Virus record (IMG/VR): IMGVR_UViG_3300027977_000050
Coordinates: 1-49,901 of that record
DNA from: a virus
Reading direction: 5' to 3' (one strand)
Length of the DNA: 49,901 bases
Positions 24,833-31,531 of the stretch are shown here, in pieces (position 1 is the first letter of the stretch; every line of letters starts with the position of its first letter). The notes beneath the pieces are model-generated. The model saw only the letters and a list, made by a program, of their open reading frames with translations, had not been told where the DNA came from and did not search any database. A program made the translations under genes and the position numbers.

Positions 24833-24835
24833 ATC

Positions 24836-24997
24836 ATGGCGAACGTACCTGATGACATTAACGTACGTATTGGCGATGAGTTTAAAATCGAGTTTGGCTT
24901 TATCGCAACCGAGGAAGGCTTGCATACGGTGGCAATCTTCAAGGGTGCGGATAGGCATCACTTGCAAATTATCAATGCGTTTAGATCGGAGATTTAG
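24836..24997 (+). CDS. Small unknown protein, 53 aa
   Basis: A 53-codon frame starts at ATG 24836, 4 bases after the previous stop, with AGGAG upstream. The product starts MANVPDDINVRIGDEFKIEF and is acidic to neutral. Its last codons overlap the upstream border of the HNH remnant, so its C-terminus may have been changed by that insertion. Confidence 0.5.
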   Translation: MANVPDDINVRIGDEFKIEFGFIATEEGLHTVAIFKGADRHHLQIINAFRSEI

Positions 24998-25001
24998 CCA
25001 T

Positions 25002-25223
25002 GTGCCTGATCGGGGAAAGAAGAAGTTTGGGATTGGTAAGAGTAAAAGCAAAACGCTGAAAGAAATACTCAAAGAGTTAAGAAAATGCGATCTGGTTTGC
25101 TCAAACTGCCACAGGACACGGACGTACTATCGGGCGCGGAATCGGTTTATAATCATGCAAGCCATGCTAGATCGAACGGACTTTAAAGTGCCGAAGAAGT
25201 TTAGGGAATACACGTTGAAATAA
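25002..25223 (+). pseudogene. HNH endonuclease remnant (C-terminal half)
   Basis: This frame encodes HVPDRGKKKFGIGK, then LKEILKELRKCDLVCSNCHR and TRTYYRAR. These match the second half of a family of phage HNH nucleases: the HV of the active site, then the Cys-X2-Cys-His-Arg segment. The expected N-terminal half with the first Cys pair is missing: upstream the frame runs through the coding DNA of other genes. A GTG at 25002 could start a 73-residue product. The most likely reading is a decayed, truncated homing-type nuclease. Confidence 0.65.
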
Positions 25224-25271
25224 GGCAGCTTTTGTGGTTTAATTCCTAAACGCTTAAAGAAGGGTTAATCT

Positions 25272-25580
25272 ATGACACCAATTCCCGAAGACATTCAGAT
25301 AGGCGCAGCCATTGGCTCGGTGTTTTTTATGCTGCAAAATAGCAATATACCACTTTGGAAACGCCTTGTATTTTGTGCTATCGGTTTTGCCGCCTCCGCA
25401 CTTACCACAAACGCACTTGTGAATTATTTTAGTCTTGGTGCTGGTATGTCTGGAGGTATTGGTTTTTTTGTCGCAGTGACGGTTATTCCACTTGCTGATA
25501 CCATGATTAACTTTGCGAAAAACCCCGCAAGTTTGGTTGATCTCGTTCTTAAAATTATGGGAAAAGGTGAAGGAAAATGA
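25272..25580 (+). CDS. Holin candidate, 102 aa, three membrane segments
   Basis: The product has hydrophobic segments at about residues 9-25, 31-52 and 57-76, and a charged C-terminus (KIMGKGEGK). This topology and its place at the head of the lysis cassette suggest a holin. GAAGGG precedes the start. No specific holin family could be assigned by eye. Confidence 0.6.
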   Translation: MTPIPEDIQIGAAIGSVFFMLQNSNIPLWKRLVFCAIGFAASALTTNALVNYFSLGAGMSGGIGFFVAVTVIPLADTMINFAKNPASLVDLVLKIMGKGEGK

Positions 25581-25903
25581 CACTCGAATCCGCATATCAC
25601 GAATTTCTAAACACTGTTATTTGCATATCTGCCGCCATTAATTTTGCTATGTTGGCGTTTTTTTATAAGCGCAAATGCCCGACATCGTTCTCAAGATTAT
25701 ACAGTCTCGCCGCGTTCATGATTGTAGGCGGTCAAATCTATTACGTTATTAAGGGTTTAAATGGCGGTTTGGAAGGATCATTCCTAATCGCCTTATCACA
25801 AATTGGGCTATCAATTATTCTCATTAAAACCAACGGCAACGTGAAAAAGGCGGGTGAGGTGATGACCTATCACCACCCCGTGAAACTCAAAAAGGTGGCG
25901 TGA
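25577..25903 (+). CDS. Second small membrane protein of the lysis cassette, 108 aa
   Basis: Its start overlaps the previous stop (ATGA). Three hydrophobic segments are visible at about 12-30, 42-59 and 69-84, with a basic tail (YHHPVKLKKVA). It may be a holin, an antiholin or a partner of the preceding gene product. Confidence 0.55.
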   Translation: MTLESAYHEFLNTVICISAAINFAMLAFFYKRKCPTSFSRLYSLAAFMIVGGQIYYVIKGLNGGLEGSFLIALSQIGLSIILIKTNGNVKKAGEVMTYHHPVKLKKVA

Positions 25904-25904
25904 C

Positions 25905-26366
25905 ATGAAGATTCTTCTTATGCGTGAACCATCGCAAAATGGTTGCACTATCGGCAGTTTATATGTGGAAGGCGAGTTTCAGTGTTACACGTTGGAAGAT
26001 GTTATTCGTGAAGTGCAGGGCGTGCCTGTTGAGCAATGGAAGATTAAAGGCGAAACAGCCATTCCCGAAGGTGATTATCCAGTTGAAATAACCCAAAGTG
26101 TTCGCTTTGGCAAACCACTACCTATCATTTTAAACGTCAAAGGTTTCACAGGTGTGCGTATTCATACGGGCAACGTGGCAGCCAATACCGAAGGCTGTAT
26201 TCTGGTTGGCAATAAGGTTGCAACGGACAAACGCAGCATTTTAAATTCAAAGGATGCTTTTGTGCCACTTTATGCTAAGATACAAGAAGCCCTTGATGAC
26301 GGGGATAATGTGTGGCTCACGATTAATAACCCTGAGATAACCGATGCTGTCGCTTCTACTCGCTAA
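25905..26366 (+). CDS. DUF5675-like protein, endolysin candidate
   Basis: The 153-residue product shows the DUF5675 pattern: CYTLEDVIRE near residue 27, AIPEGDYPVEITQSVRFGKP near 51-70, then GVRIHTGNVAANTEGCILVG (about 82-101). The His and Cys of that last motif recall the H...GC site of L,D-transpeptidase-like enzymes, though I cannot prove homology. Position between membrane proteins and spanins makes a cell-wall role likely. No signal peptide is seen. Confidence 0.65.
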   Translation: MKILLMREPSQNGCTIGSLYVEGEFQCYTLEDVIREVQGVPVEQWKIKGETAIPEGDYPVEITQSVRFGKPLPIILNVKGFTGVRIHTGNVAANTEGCILVGNKVATDKRSILNSKDAFVPLYAKIQEALDDGDNVWLTINNPEITDAVASTR

Positions 26367-26787
26367 CTGGAAAATTGCAATAATCGTTGGGCTTGTCACT
26401 GCCCTGGCGTGGCAGTCATGGGTAAGTAACGAGCGCGGTCATGCCATTGAAAGCATGAAAATAACGATAGCGGAACTAGCCCAATACCGCGAGACATGCG
26501 AAAAGAACAAGAAAATAACGGAGGATGTCAGCTATGAATATCAGGGGAATCTTGCTCGGCTTAATACTCACCTTGCCAAGCTGCGCCGGACAGCCAATAA
26601 ATGCCCCGTGCCAGTTGCCAGCAATCCCGCAGGAGCTTCTAATCCCACCGGACAAGCAAAGCCAGCTCGACAAACTGGAGTTGATCCTGAAGCCTTATTT
26701 GACCTCGCGGGGCAGGGTGACGAATACCGTATCCGATTGATTGGGTTGCAAAGCATTATTAATCAGTTGCGCAGTGGGGAACGATGA
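26344..26787 (+). CDS. Inner-membrane spanin, Rz-like
   Basis: The 147-residue product has one N-terminal membrane helix (LANWKIAIIVGLVTALAWQS) followed by a charged coiled coil (about 35-85) and a Pro/Ala-rich stretch. This is the i-spanin layout, which bridges to the outer membrane during lysis. It overlaps the endolysin candidate by 23 bases and contains the o-spanin gene in another frame. Confidence 0.75.
   Translation: MLSLLLANWKIAIIVGLVTALAWQSWVSNERGHAIESMKITIAELAQYRETCEKNKKITEDVSYEYQGNLARLNTHLAKLRRTANKCPVPVASNPAGASNPTGQAKPARQTGVDPEALFDLAGQGDEYRIRLIGLQSIINQLRSGER
26534..26740 (+). CDS. Outer-membrane spanin lipoprotein, Rz1-like, nested
   Basis: This frame lies wholly inside the i-spanin gene in the +1 frame. 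The product, from ATG 26534 (GGAGG 10 bases upstream), is a 68-residue lipoprotein. It has a hydrophobic signal, the lipobox LPSC, then a Pro/Gln-rich region (PCQLPAIPQELLIPPDKQS). A nested Rz1 within Rz is the classic lambda arrangement, so overlap here supports the call. Confidence 0.75.
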   Translation: MNIRGILLGLILTLPSCAGQPINAPCQLPAIPQELLIPPDKQSQLDKLELILKPYLTSRGRVTNTVSD

Positions 26788-27308
26788 TTATGTTATGGGC
26801 AATCATAGGCGCACTATACCGCCGCTATCACGGGGGATGGATTGAGTTCCCACACCCTTCCATTTATAAAAAGTTCACCAAGATATTTTTGTCCTTCGCT
26901 TTGGGCATAGCAGCGTGCTGCATGGCGACAGGCTCTATAAGTTGGCTTGCGTTAGGCATGGGGGTTTGGCTTGGCTATGGGCTTATTTTCATGCCATTTC
27001 ATGCCCTTGGAATGGGGGTTGAAAACGCAGAGCAAGTCCACATGCTTTCACAGCGTTATTTTGACGTGACCTTCCCCATTGGGATATGCTGGTATTTTAT
27101 AGGAGGCGATATTTCGGGTTTGTATTACGCGCCGATAGGCTTACTTATTCCGTGGTGTTACCTTGCGGCAAGAGCAGTGTGGGCGAAATGGGGAGCAAAA
27201 TACGGATGGCCAGTTGAGGACATGGAACGCCCTAATTTTATAAATGGATATACCAGCGTAGGGGAATTATGTTTAGGCGCGATCTTGTTCGGCGGGTTGT
27301 TTTTGTAA
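26784..27308 (+). CDS. Membrane protein of unknown function, 174 aa
   Basis: The product has about four hydrophobic segments (for example FALGIAACCMATGSISWLAL and GVWLGYGLIFMPFHALGMGV) and a short cytoplasmic start (ALYRRYHGGWIEFP). Similar proteins of unknown role close lysis cassettes in other phages. The start overlaps the spanin stop. Confidence 0.6.
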   Translation: MIMLWAIIGALYRRYHGGWIEFPHPSIYKKFTKIFLSFALGIAACCMATGSISWLALGMGVWLGYGLIFMPFHALGMGVENAEQVHMLSQRYFDVTFPIGICWYFIGGDISGLYYAPIGLLIPWCYLAARAVWAKWGAKYGWPVEDMERPNFINGYTSVGELCLGAILFGGLFL

Positions 27309-27310
27309 AC

Positions 27311-27316
27311 TATAAT
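27311..27316 (+). promoter_or_regulatory. Consensus -10 box upstream of the hairpin-rich region
   Basis: A perfect TATAAT lies right after the membrane protein stop. The best -35 candidates (TTGTTC with a 20-base gap, or TTCGGC with 17) are poor, so the promoter is tentative. Confidence 0.35.
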
Positions 27317-27343
27317 TGCATTAAAGCGGTGTTTTAGGATAAT

Positions 27344-27409
27344 ATGCTTACCAATAGAACCCGCCAAGGCTATGACCGCAAGGTTATCCTCAAACCGGTG
27401 GGTCGTTAA
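27344..27409 (+). CDS. Possible 21-residue basic peptide
   Basis: ATG 27344 follows TTAGGATAAT and opens a 21-codon frame with a basic product (NRTRQGYDRKVILKPVGR). It would be the first reading frame after the -10 box at 27311. It may be a leader peptide or chance. Confidence 0.25.
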   Translation: MLTNRTRQGYDRKVILKPVGR

Positions 27410-27543
27410 CTAATTTGGCCGATCTTTTGGCCGATGTTTGAGACCCCTAGAAATAGGATGTCTTTCTGCCCGAAAGGGAGCTGATTGCGGCTCTGCTAAG
27501 CCAGATGTCCGTTACCCCATTCGCACGATGGGGAGTTGATTGG

Positions 27544-27577
27544 CAGCGGCTCATGTTTGCGCATGGCCGCTGTTTTT
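27544..27577 (+). terminator. Terminator between convergent gene blocks
   Basis: CAGCGGC (27544-27550) with further CATG pairing meets GCCGCTG (27566-27572), followed by TTTTT. It ends rightward transcription and overlaps the stop of the minus-strand GcrA-like gene. Confidence 0.8.
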
Positions 27578-28093
27578 CTCCACATACCTCGTCTTAATCT
27601 CATTCCGCATTAACCCAGCCCGTAGCATTGCATCAATGTCCTTTGGCGTTTCTGGCACATGTAGCGGCTTCCAGTCTAGACCGACGTTATCCTTCCACAC
27701 GCTATGATTTTGCTTATTGGTTGTATCGAGTCGTTTCTTTGTGCATTTTGGCATTTCAACACCTTTCTCTTTCAGTCTGTGCATCATACCAACTATGGCA
27801 TTTTTGGTTGTATCGAACGCGGTTGCTATCTCTCTCAGCGTGTAACCATCCTCAATCATTTTGAAGATTGTATCGACTTTGTCTTTCCAAAGTATTTTTA
27901 TGTATCCGCATTTGTTTGATTTTGGTAATGAACCATCCTGCCGCAACCGAAACAACATTCCAGCTATGGCATTGCGCGATTTACCAAAATGCTTGCCGAT
28001 TGTCTTCAGCGGCACTTCTTTGCTGTGCATTTCGATAAGTAGTTTTATACGTTCGGTTGACCACATGTGGTTATCTGCCTCTTCAAGAGTCAT
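27551..28093 (-). CDS. GcrA-like protein with two HTH domains
   Basis: The 180-residue product holds two copies of a GcrA-type DNA-binding module. The first spans about residues 10-52 (MWSTERIKLLIEMH, then IGKHFGKSRNAIAGMLFRLR). The second spans about 68-110 (LWKDKVDTIFKMIEDGYTL, then FDTTKNAIVGMMHRLKEKG). GcrA is an alphaproteobacterial cell-cycle regulator acting on methylated promoters. A phage copy with a doubled reader domain could regulate phage or host promoters. AGGAGCGAAC precedes the ATG. A 510-bp leader without genes lies upstream. Confidence 0.7.
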   Translation of the reverse strand: MTLEEADNHMWSTERIKLLIEMHSKEVPLKTIGKHFGKSRNAIAGMLFRLRQDGSLPKSNKCGYIKILWKDKVDTIFKMIEDGYTLREIATAFDTTKNAIVGMMHRLKEKGVEMPKCTKKRLDTTNKQNHSVWKDNVGLDWKPLHVPETPKDIDAMLRAGLMRNEIKTRYVEKNSGHAQT

Positions 28094-28245
28094 GTTCGCT
28101 CCTATAAAAAGATGGCACTATCGCAGTTCCCGCGCACATGGTGATGTACAATGATTTATGTTGTAAGAAGCTACAAAAACAACACTTACCATCGTGCTCA
28201 TTCGTGGTATTCGCACAATCACCAATTAAAATATAGCCCCTGTAC

Positions 28246-28521
28246 CCACCGTCAAGCACCAGTAGGCACAGGTTTTGGTTTGGCAAGTCCCCCGCTTGAC
28301 TAGGTGGAAGGCGTATAGCAGTAACGTCCCCTCCCCCGCACTTGGCTAAACACACCTTCCGGTGCTTCAACCTCGCTGCCTAAGTGAAATCGTGGCAGGT
28401 GTATGCTAGACCATACACAGTCCCCCATTTCCGCCACGTATCTATCTCACGGGAGATACACGCTGCTAGGGAGCAGCTATGGCGAAACCCTAAAACCAAT
28501 TTCGTGAGGTCACGAAAATGG
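28246..28521. ncRNA. Hairpin-dense region, candidate structured RNA
   Basis: The stretch 28094-28606 holds no supported gene but six strong helices. CCACC+GTCAAGC (28246-28257) pairs with GCTTGAC+GGTGG (28294-28307). CACTTGGC (28339-28346) pairs with GCC-AAGTG (28378-28386). GTGTATG pairs with CATACAC (28399-28418). TTTC-GCCA with TGGCGAAA (28428-28487) encloses GTATCT/AGATAC and GCTGCT-AGGG-AGCAGC (28462-28477). CCA-TTTCGTG with CACGAAA-TGG spans 28496-28521. The strand is not determined. On the minus strand it would be a leader of the GcrA-like gene. Confidence 0.5.
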
Positions 28522-28606
28522 TCAAAAACTTGTGGCTGTGAGAAGCTTGTAAAATGCCTACTATTACGTTTGGCACTATGGATTATTAGCCATTATTAGC
28601 CCATCA

Positions 28607-28975
28607 TCACTTCCCTTCCATGATTTTATCAGCAAGCGCGATGGCGGCACGTGCCTTATCACCACAATTATCTTCATGCTCATATTTATAATATGGAAAT
28701 GGCGTGCAGCAATCTGGATCAGAGCAAGAGTTATCTAGGTCTATGTATGTATTTTTATCGGCATAAAAATTTAACGCCTCACGCGTAACCCGTATTACTT
28801 CATCGCGCTCCATCAACTTCACGGTTAGTATTTCATGCTGTCCGCAATACCAGTTTAGTTTATCATCGCGTGGGTCGATTTCCACTATACGTGCGTTTTC
28901 CCAGCCAGTCGTATTCCCCATCACGTGATTAAGCGCATTGTGCTGATCTGCTGTTGTTGGTTTATCGTTGGTCAT
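28607..28975 (-). CDS. Unknown phage accessory protein, 122 aa
   Basis: The C-terminal half follows a pattern common in small phage proteins: VTREALNFYADKNTY, then a Cys-rich DLDNSCSDPDCCTPF, then DNCGDKARAAIALADKIM. The Cys residues may bind a metal. The N-terminus is polar. It is the last coding frame of the leftward accessory run before the hairpin region. Confidence 0.6.
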   Translation of the reverse strand: MTNDKPTTADQHNALNHVMGNTTGWENARIVEIDPRDDKLNWYCGQHEILTVKLMERDEVIRVTREALNFYADKNTYIDLDNSCSDPDCCTPFPYYKYEHEDNCGDKARAAIALADKIMEGK

Positions 28976-28977
28976 CT

Positions 28978-29097
28978 TTAATCTTTCCTTAACGGTTCAT
29001 AAAGCCCACACGCTGCACAGGTACGTGCGTTACATATTATGCCTTCGCCGTATTCCCAATCGTGCCAGCCGAAGAAGCATAGTATTTTATGTAGCAT
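28978..29097 (-). CDS. Small Cys-rich protein, 39 aa
   Basis: A 39-codon frame starts at ATG 29097 behind a GGGGGAAG site. The product has a hydrophobic start (MLHKILCFFGWHDWEY) and a CNARTCAACG cluster resembling a small zinc-binding knuckle. It fits exactly between its neighbours, with stops and starts within a few bases. Confidence 0.5.
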   Translation of the reverse strand: MLHKILCFFGWHDWEYGEGIICNARTCAACGLYEPLRKD

Positions 29098-29099
29098 GT

Positions 29100-29291
29100 T
29101 CACGACTTCCCCCTGTGAATCCAATCAACAATAATCTTCGTTGTGAATAGCAATATTATTGTAATGCCATATGATGCCATGGTGAGTAGCAAGCCGTTCG
29201 TTCCAAAAAAACAAAAGAACAAAAGACAAATAAACAAAATACCCATAACATGCACCAGCATTTCTCTGTGTGTTTTCTTTTCAAACATCAT
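29100..29291 (-). CDS. Small membrane protein, 63 aa
   Basis: The product has two hydrophobic segments (VMGILFICLLFFCFFGTNGL and ASYGITIILLFTTKIIVDWI) between short charged ends (MMFEKKTHRE, HRGKS). No family is recognised. It overlaps the upstream gene by 11 bases. Confidence 0.55.
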   Translation of the reverse strand: MMFEKKTHREMLVHVMGILFICLLFFCFFGTNGLLLTMASYGITIILLFTTKIIVDWIHRGKS

Positions 29292-29505
29292 ACAAATCCA
29301 ATCGTTCTGTTTCTGTGGTTAGTTCATCGAGTGTGCCTGTGTATGGTTGCAAGCATCGAAGCATTTCTGCGTAAAGTTTATCTAGTGTCACTTCGACATT
29401 AAATCTAATGCTGTCTATATTTTCTGCATCCGTATCAGAAAATAATGGCTCAATTGGCATAACCCTATGCGTGTCCGTGTTGATCGTTACTGTGATTATT
29501 GGCAT
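29281..29505 (-). CDS. Unknown acidic protein, 74 aa
   Basis: The product begins MPIITVTINTDTHRV and continues with a helical acidic part (LDELTTETERLDLYDV). No family is recognised. Gene order and overlaps on both sides support translation. Confidence 0.55.
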   Translation of the reverse strand: MPIITVTINTDTHRVMPIEPLFSDTDAENIDSIRFNVEVTLDKLYAEMLRCLQPYTGTLDELTTETERLDLYDV

Positions 29506-29507
29506 GG

Positions 29508-29663
29508 TTACACCTCGCTTAATACTGCTAGTTGTTCATCCCATTCAGCAAATCCCATTTGCTCAGGGTACGTTTCAGGATATACCGATTGCTGCACAAC
29601 CCACGTTTTTTCAAATGCCGCAAGCTGCTGTTTTTTAGCTTTGGTGTATTCGTGCAGTGTCAT
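29508..29663 (-). CDS. Small unknown protein, 51 aa
   Basis: A 51-codon frame starts at ATG 29663, overlapping the upstream stop (ATGA). The product begins MTLHEYTKAKKQQLAAFEKT and ends QMGFAEWDEQLAVLSEV. It fills the gap exactly between two genes of the cluster. No function can be assigned. Confidence 0.5.
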   Translation of the reverse strand: MTLHEYTKAKKQQLAAFEKTWVVQQSVYPETYPEQMGFAEWDEQLAVLSEV

Positions 29664-29947
29664 TTCGTAGCCTCCCATGCTTTAATCGCGGCGTTCTGCA
29701 TAGCGTCCAATGGGGTTGTTCCGCTTTCTTCAACGCATCTACCGCCAAGGTCTTTTGCTTCCACAACAATGCACAAATAAAGATCGGCTGCTTGGTGAAC
29801 AAGCCGCGATAAAAACCAATTCTCAGGCAAAATAAACCCGCCACGCAAAGCCTTGTTGTCATCCTCAAGGCGCTTTATCGTATCATGCTGCCGAGCGATT
29901 TCTTTGTTCAACTCTTGATACATGGCGGATGAGATTGGGTCGGTCAT
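29660..29947 (-). CDS. Unknown helical protein, 95 aa
   Basis: The N-terminal part is a coiled coil (about 10-35, QELNKEIARQHDTIKRLEDD). A hydrophobic middle and a final helix (TTPLDAMQNAAIKAWEA) follow. ATGA overlaps join it to both neighbours. Confidence 0.6.
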   Translation of the reverse strand: MTDPISSAMYQELNKEIARQHDTIKRLEDDNKALRGGFILPENWFLSRLVHQAADLYLCIVVEAKDLGGRCVEESGTTPLDAMQNAAIKAWEATK

Positions 29948-30120
29948 GGGATTTCCTTATCTGCATATAGAATGCCCGATGTTACACCCCATTTTGAGGG
30001 CTCATAACGTTGCCTGTAAATACGTCCGTCCGCGCTAACTATTACCTTTATATTTTCAGCGGATAAAATCTGCGATGGTGTATGGTTTACAATGTAATAG
30101 TTAAACTCAGTAGCAATCAT
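29944..30120 (-). CDS. Small unknown protein, 58 aa
   Basis: A 58-codon frame starts at ATG 30120, overlapping the stop of the repeat protein gene (ATGA), and ends in an ATGA junction. The product is beta-like (ENIKVIVSADGRIYRQRYEP). No family is recognised. Confidence 0.5.
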   Translation of the reverse strand: MIATEFNYYIVNHTPSQILSAENIKVIVSADGRIYRQRYEPSKWGVTSGILYADKEIP

Positions 30121-31157
30121 TCCCGTTTCTCCTTCTCCAAGCGTTGCGCGATTTTCTTTAAAAGATTGATTGCATCGTGGTAAAGGCTTTCCTTGCCGTA
30201 TTTTTCTTCAATTGCAATTAATATTTTTTCTTCATCGCCAAATCTGCACCCAATCTGAAAACGATAAACATCATCTTCACCATGCCAACAGGATATACCG
30301 CCAGAATATCCAATTGAATGGCATTGAATTATTCTGTTATTCTTAAATTTAAATCCGCCAAAGCTGCACCCCTCGCCAAAGCTGCACCACTCGCCAAAGT
30401 TGCATCCCTCGCCAAAGCTGCATCCCTTGCCAAATCTGTACCGCTTGCCAAAGCTGCACTGCTCGCCAAAGCTGCATTCCTTGCCAAAGCTGCACCACTC
30501 GCCAAAGCTGCACCGCTCGCCAAAGCTGCACCGCTCGCCAAAGTTGCATGCCTCGCCAAAGCTGCACCACTCGCCAAAGTTGCATCCCTCGCCAAAGCTG
30601 CATCCCTTGCCAAAGTTGCACCACTCGCCAAAGCTGCATCCCTTGCCAAATCTGCATGCCTTGCCAAAGCTGCATCCCTCGCCAAAGCTGCATACCTTGC
30701 CAAAGCTGCATACCTTGCCAAATCTGCACCGCTCGCCAAAGCTGCATTCCTTGCCAAAGCTGCACCACTCGCCAAAGCTGCACTGCTCGCCAAAGCTGCA
30801 CCGCTCGTCAAAGCTGCACCCCTCGCCAAAGCTGCACCCCTCGCCAAAGTTGCACCCCTCGCCAAATCTGCACCCCTCGCCAAAGTTGCATCCCTCGCCA
30901 AAGCTGCATCCCTTGCCAAATCTTCTTATATTTGAATAATCAGTAAGGGCTGGGCAAAGCGTAATCCCATCCACCACAGGAAGATTATCAAACTCTTGTT
31001 GTGTGATTGTGTTCATTTTGTTTCCTTCTCCAAGCGTTGCGCGATTTTCTTCTAGTCGTTCGTTGCGGTAAATGTCGTCTGCGTCCGGTTCGCACACACG
31101 TTTCAGCGTTCGCAGGAATGAAGCATCCGATAGGCGGTTTGTTTTAATGGGGGTCAT
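30117..31157 (-). CDS. Hexapeptide-repeat protein (C-x-F-G-E-x repeats)
   Basis: The product contains about 31 consecutive six-residue repeats of the form C[SNR]FG[EK]x (about residues 80-272 of 346), then a C-terminal domain (HGEDDVYRFQIGCRFGDEEK and a final helix). Period 6 suggests a left-handed beta-helix with a Cys and a Phe stacked on each turn, but this is inference. An internal ATG at 31016 with AGAAGGAAACAAA upstream could start a 299-residue form. The 47-residue extension to ATG 31157 is in frame and has its own GGGAGGATG site. Function is unknown. Confidence 0.65.
   Translation of the reverse strand: MTPIKTNRLSDASFLRTLKRVCEPDADDIYRNERLEENRATLGEGNKMNTITQQEFDNLPVVDGITLCPALTDYSNIRRFGKGCSFGEGCNFGEGCRFGEGCNFGEGCSFGEGCSFDERCSFGEQCSFGEWCSFGKECSFGERCRFGKVCSFGKVCSFGEGCSFGKACRFGKGCSFGEWCNFGKGCSFGEGCNFGEWCSFGEACNFGERCSFGERCSFGEWCSFGKECSFGEQCSFGKRYRFGKGCSFGEGCNFGEWCSFGEGCSFGGFKFKNNRIIQCHSIGYSGGISCWHGEDDVYRFQIGCRFGDEEKILIAIEEKYGKESLYHDAINLLKKIAQRLEKEKRE
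30130..31051. repeat. 29-bp direct repeat flanking the hexapeptide gene
   Basis: A perfect 29-bp direct repeat occurs at 30130-30158 and 31023-31051, one near the 3' end of the repeat gene and one just upstream of its internal start. The interval is 893 bp. The two copies are read in different frames. Confidence 0.85.
30355..30928 (-). repeat. 18-bp tandem repeat, about 32 units
   Basis: On the plus strand the unit is near CTCGCCAAAGCTGCACC. Variation is mostly in the third unit positions (CTC/CTT, GCT/GTT/TCT). Because the unit has no stop in most frames, several false open frames appear on both strands; only the CxFGEx frame on the minus strand is linked to non-repeated coding sequence on both sides. 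Confidence 0.9.
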
Positions 31158-31531
31158 TTCACATCCTCCCGTTTACCAGCCGCAGCGATAAGTTCCGCGC
31201 ATTTCTTTTCGTAAACACCTTCTTCCGCTTCACATTCATACTGGCAATCTGGTTTTTTTGCGGCGATAAGTTGCGATTGTATAAGAGCCGTAGCACTTTC
31301 AATGTCATAACTGTACTTGTGCTGGTTTGCACTGGTTAAGCATTCCAAACTAATAAATTCATAAGATGATAATCTTTCAGCAAGCTCCCGCGCACTCACT
31401 TCCGTTGCCTCAAAGAGGGTGGAGAGTTGGTCGAGGGCTTCGTTGCCAGTAAACCTATTTGCGAATGTGTTTGTTCTATTCAGTGCTTCCCGCACTTGCA
31501 CGATCAGTTCTTTTGGGGTTGGGTGGGTCAT
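31154..31531 (-). CDS. Unknown protein, 125 aa
   Basis: The frame opens at 31579, but ATG 31531 overlapping the upstream stop (TGATG) and preceded by AAAGGCGGGG is chosen. The product begins MTHPTPKELIVQVREALNRT, is largely helical, and has a Cys-containing part (KPDCQYECEAEEG). Its C-terminal stop overlaps the repeat gene start. Confidence 0.6.
   Translation of the reverse strand: MTHPTPKELIVQVREALNRTNTFANRFTGNEALDQLSTLFEATEVSARELAERLSSYEFISLECLTSANQHKYSYDIESATALIQSQLIAAKKPDCQYECEAEEGVYEKKCAELIAAAGKREDVK

Larger units (their letters stand above)
27323..27577 (+). ncRNA. Candidate structured small RNA
   Basis: No convincing protein gene covers 27309-27550. Hairpins by eye: AGGATAA with TTATCCT (7 bp), GGGTC with GACCC, CCC-GAAA-GGG (a GNRA-type loop), GAGC with GCTC, CCCCAT with ATGGGG, then the terminator at 27544-27577. 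A TATAAT lies at 27311. Together these suggest a transcript of about 250 bases ending at the terminator, of no known family. Confidence 0.4.

Noticed and set aside
24726-25001. 5' part of a 165-codon frame leading into the HNH remnant
   Set aside because: It lies in a second frame across two other genes and shows no HNH similarity. Only the part after about 24988 does.
28083-28370. 95-codon minus-strand open frame before the GcrA-like gene
   Set aside because: It starts with TTG without a binding site and lies across the hairpin-dense stretch. The product has no recognisable features.
27309-28606. tRNA genes in the hairpin-rich gaps
   Set aside because: No T-loop GTTCRA-like box with matching acceptor stem was found in either gap.
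30318-30946. Several long open frames on both strands rich in AKA, PKL, CQS or GAA motifs
   Set aside because: They are shadows of the 18-bp tandem repeat, which lacks stops in most frames. Only the CxFGEx frame continues into non-repeated coding sequence with starts and overlaps that fit the operon.
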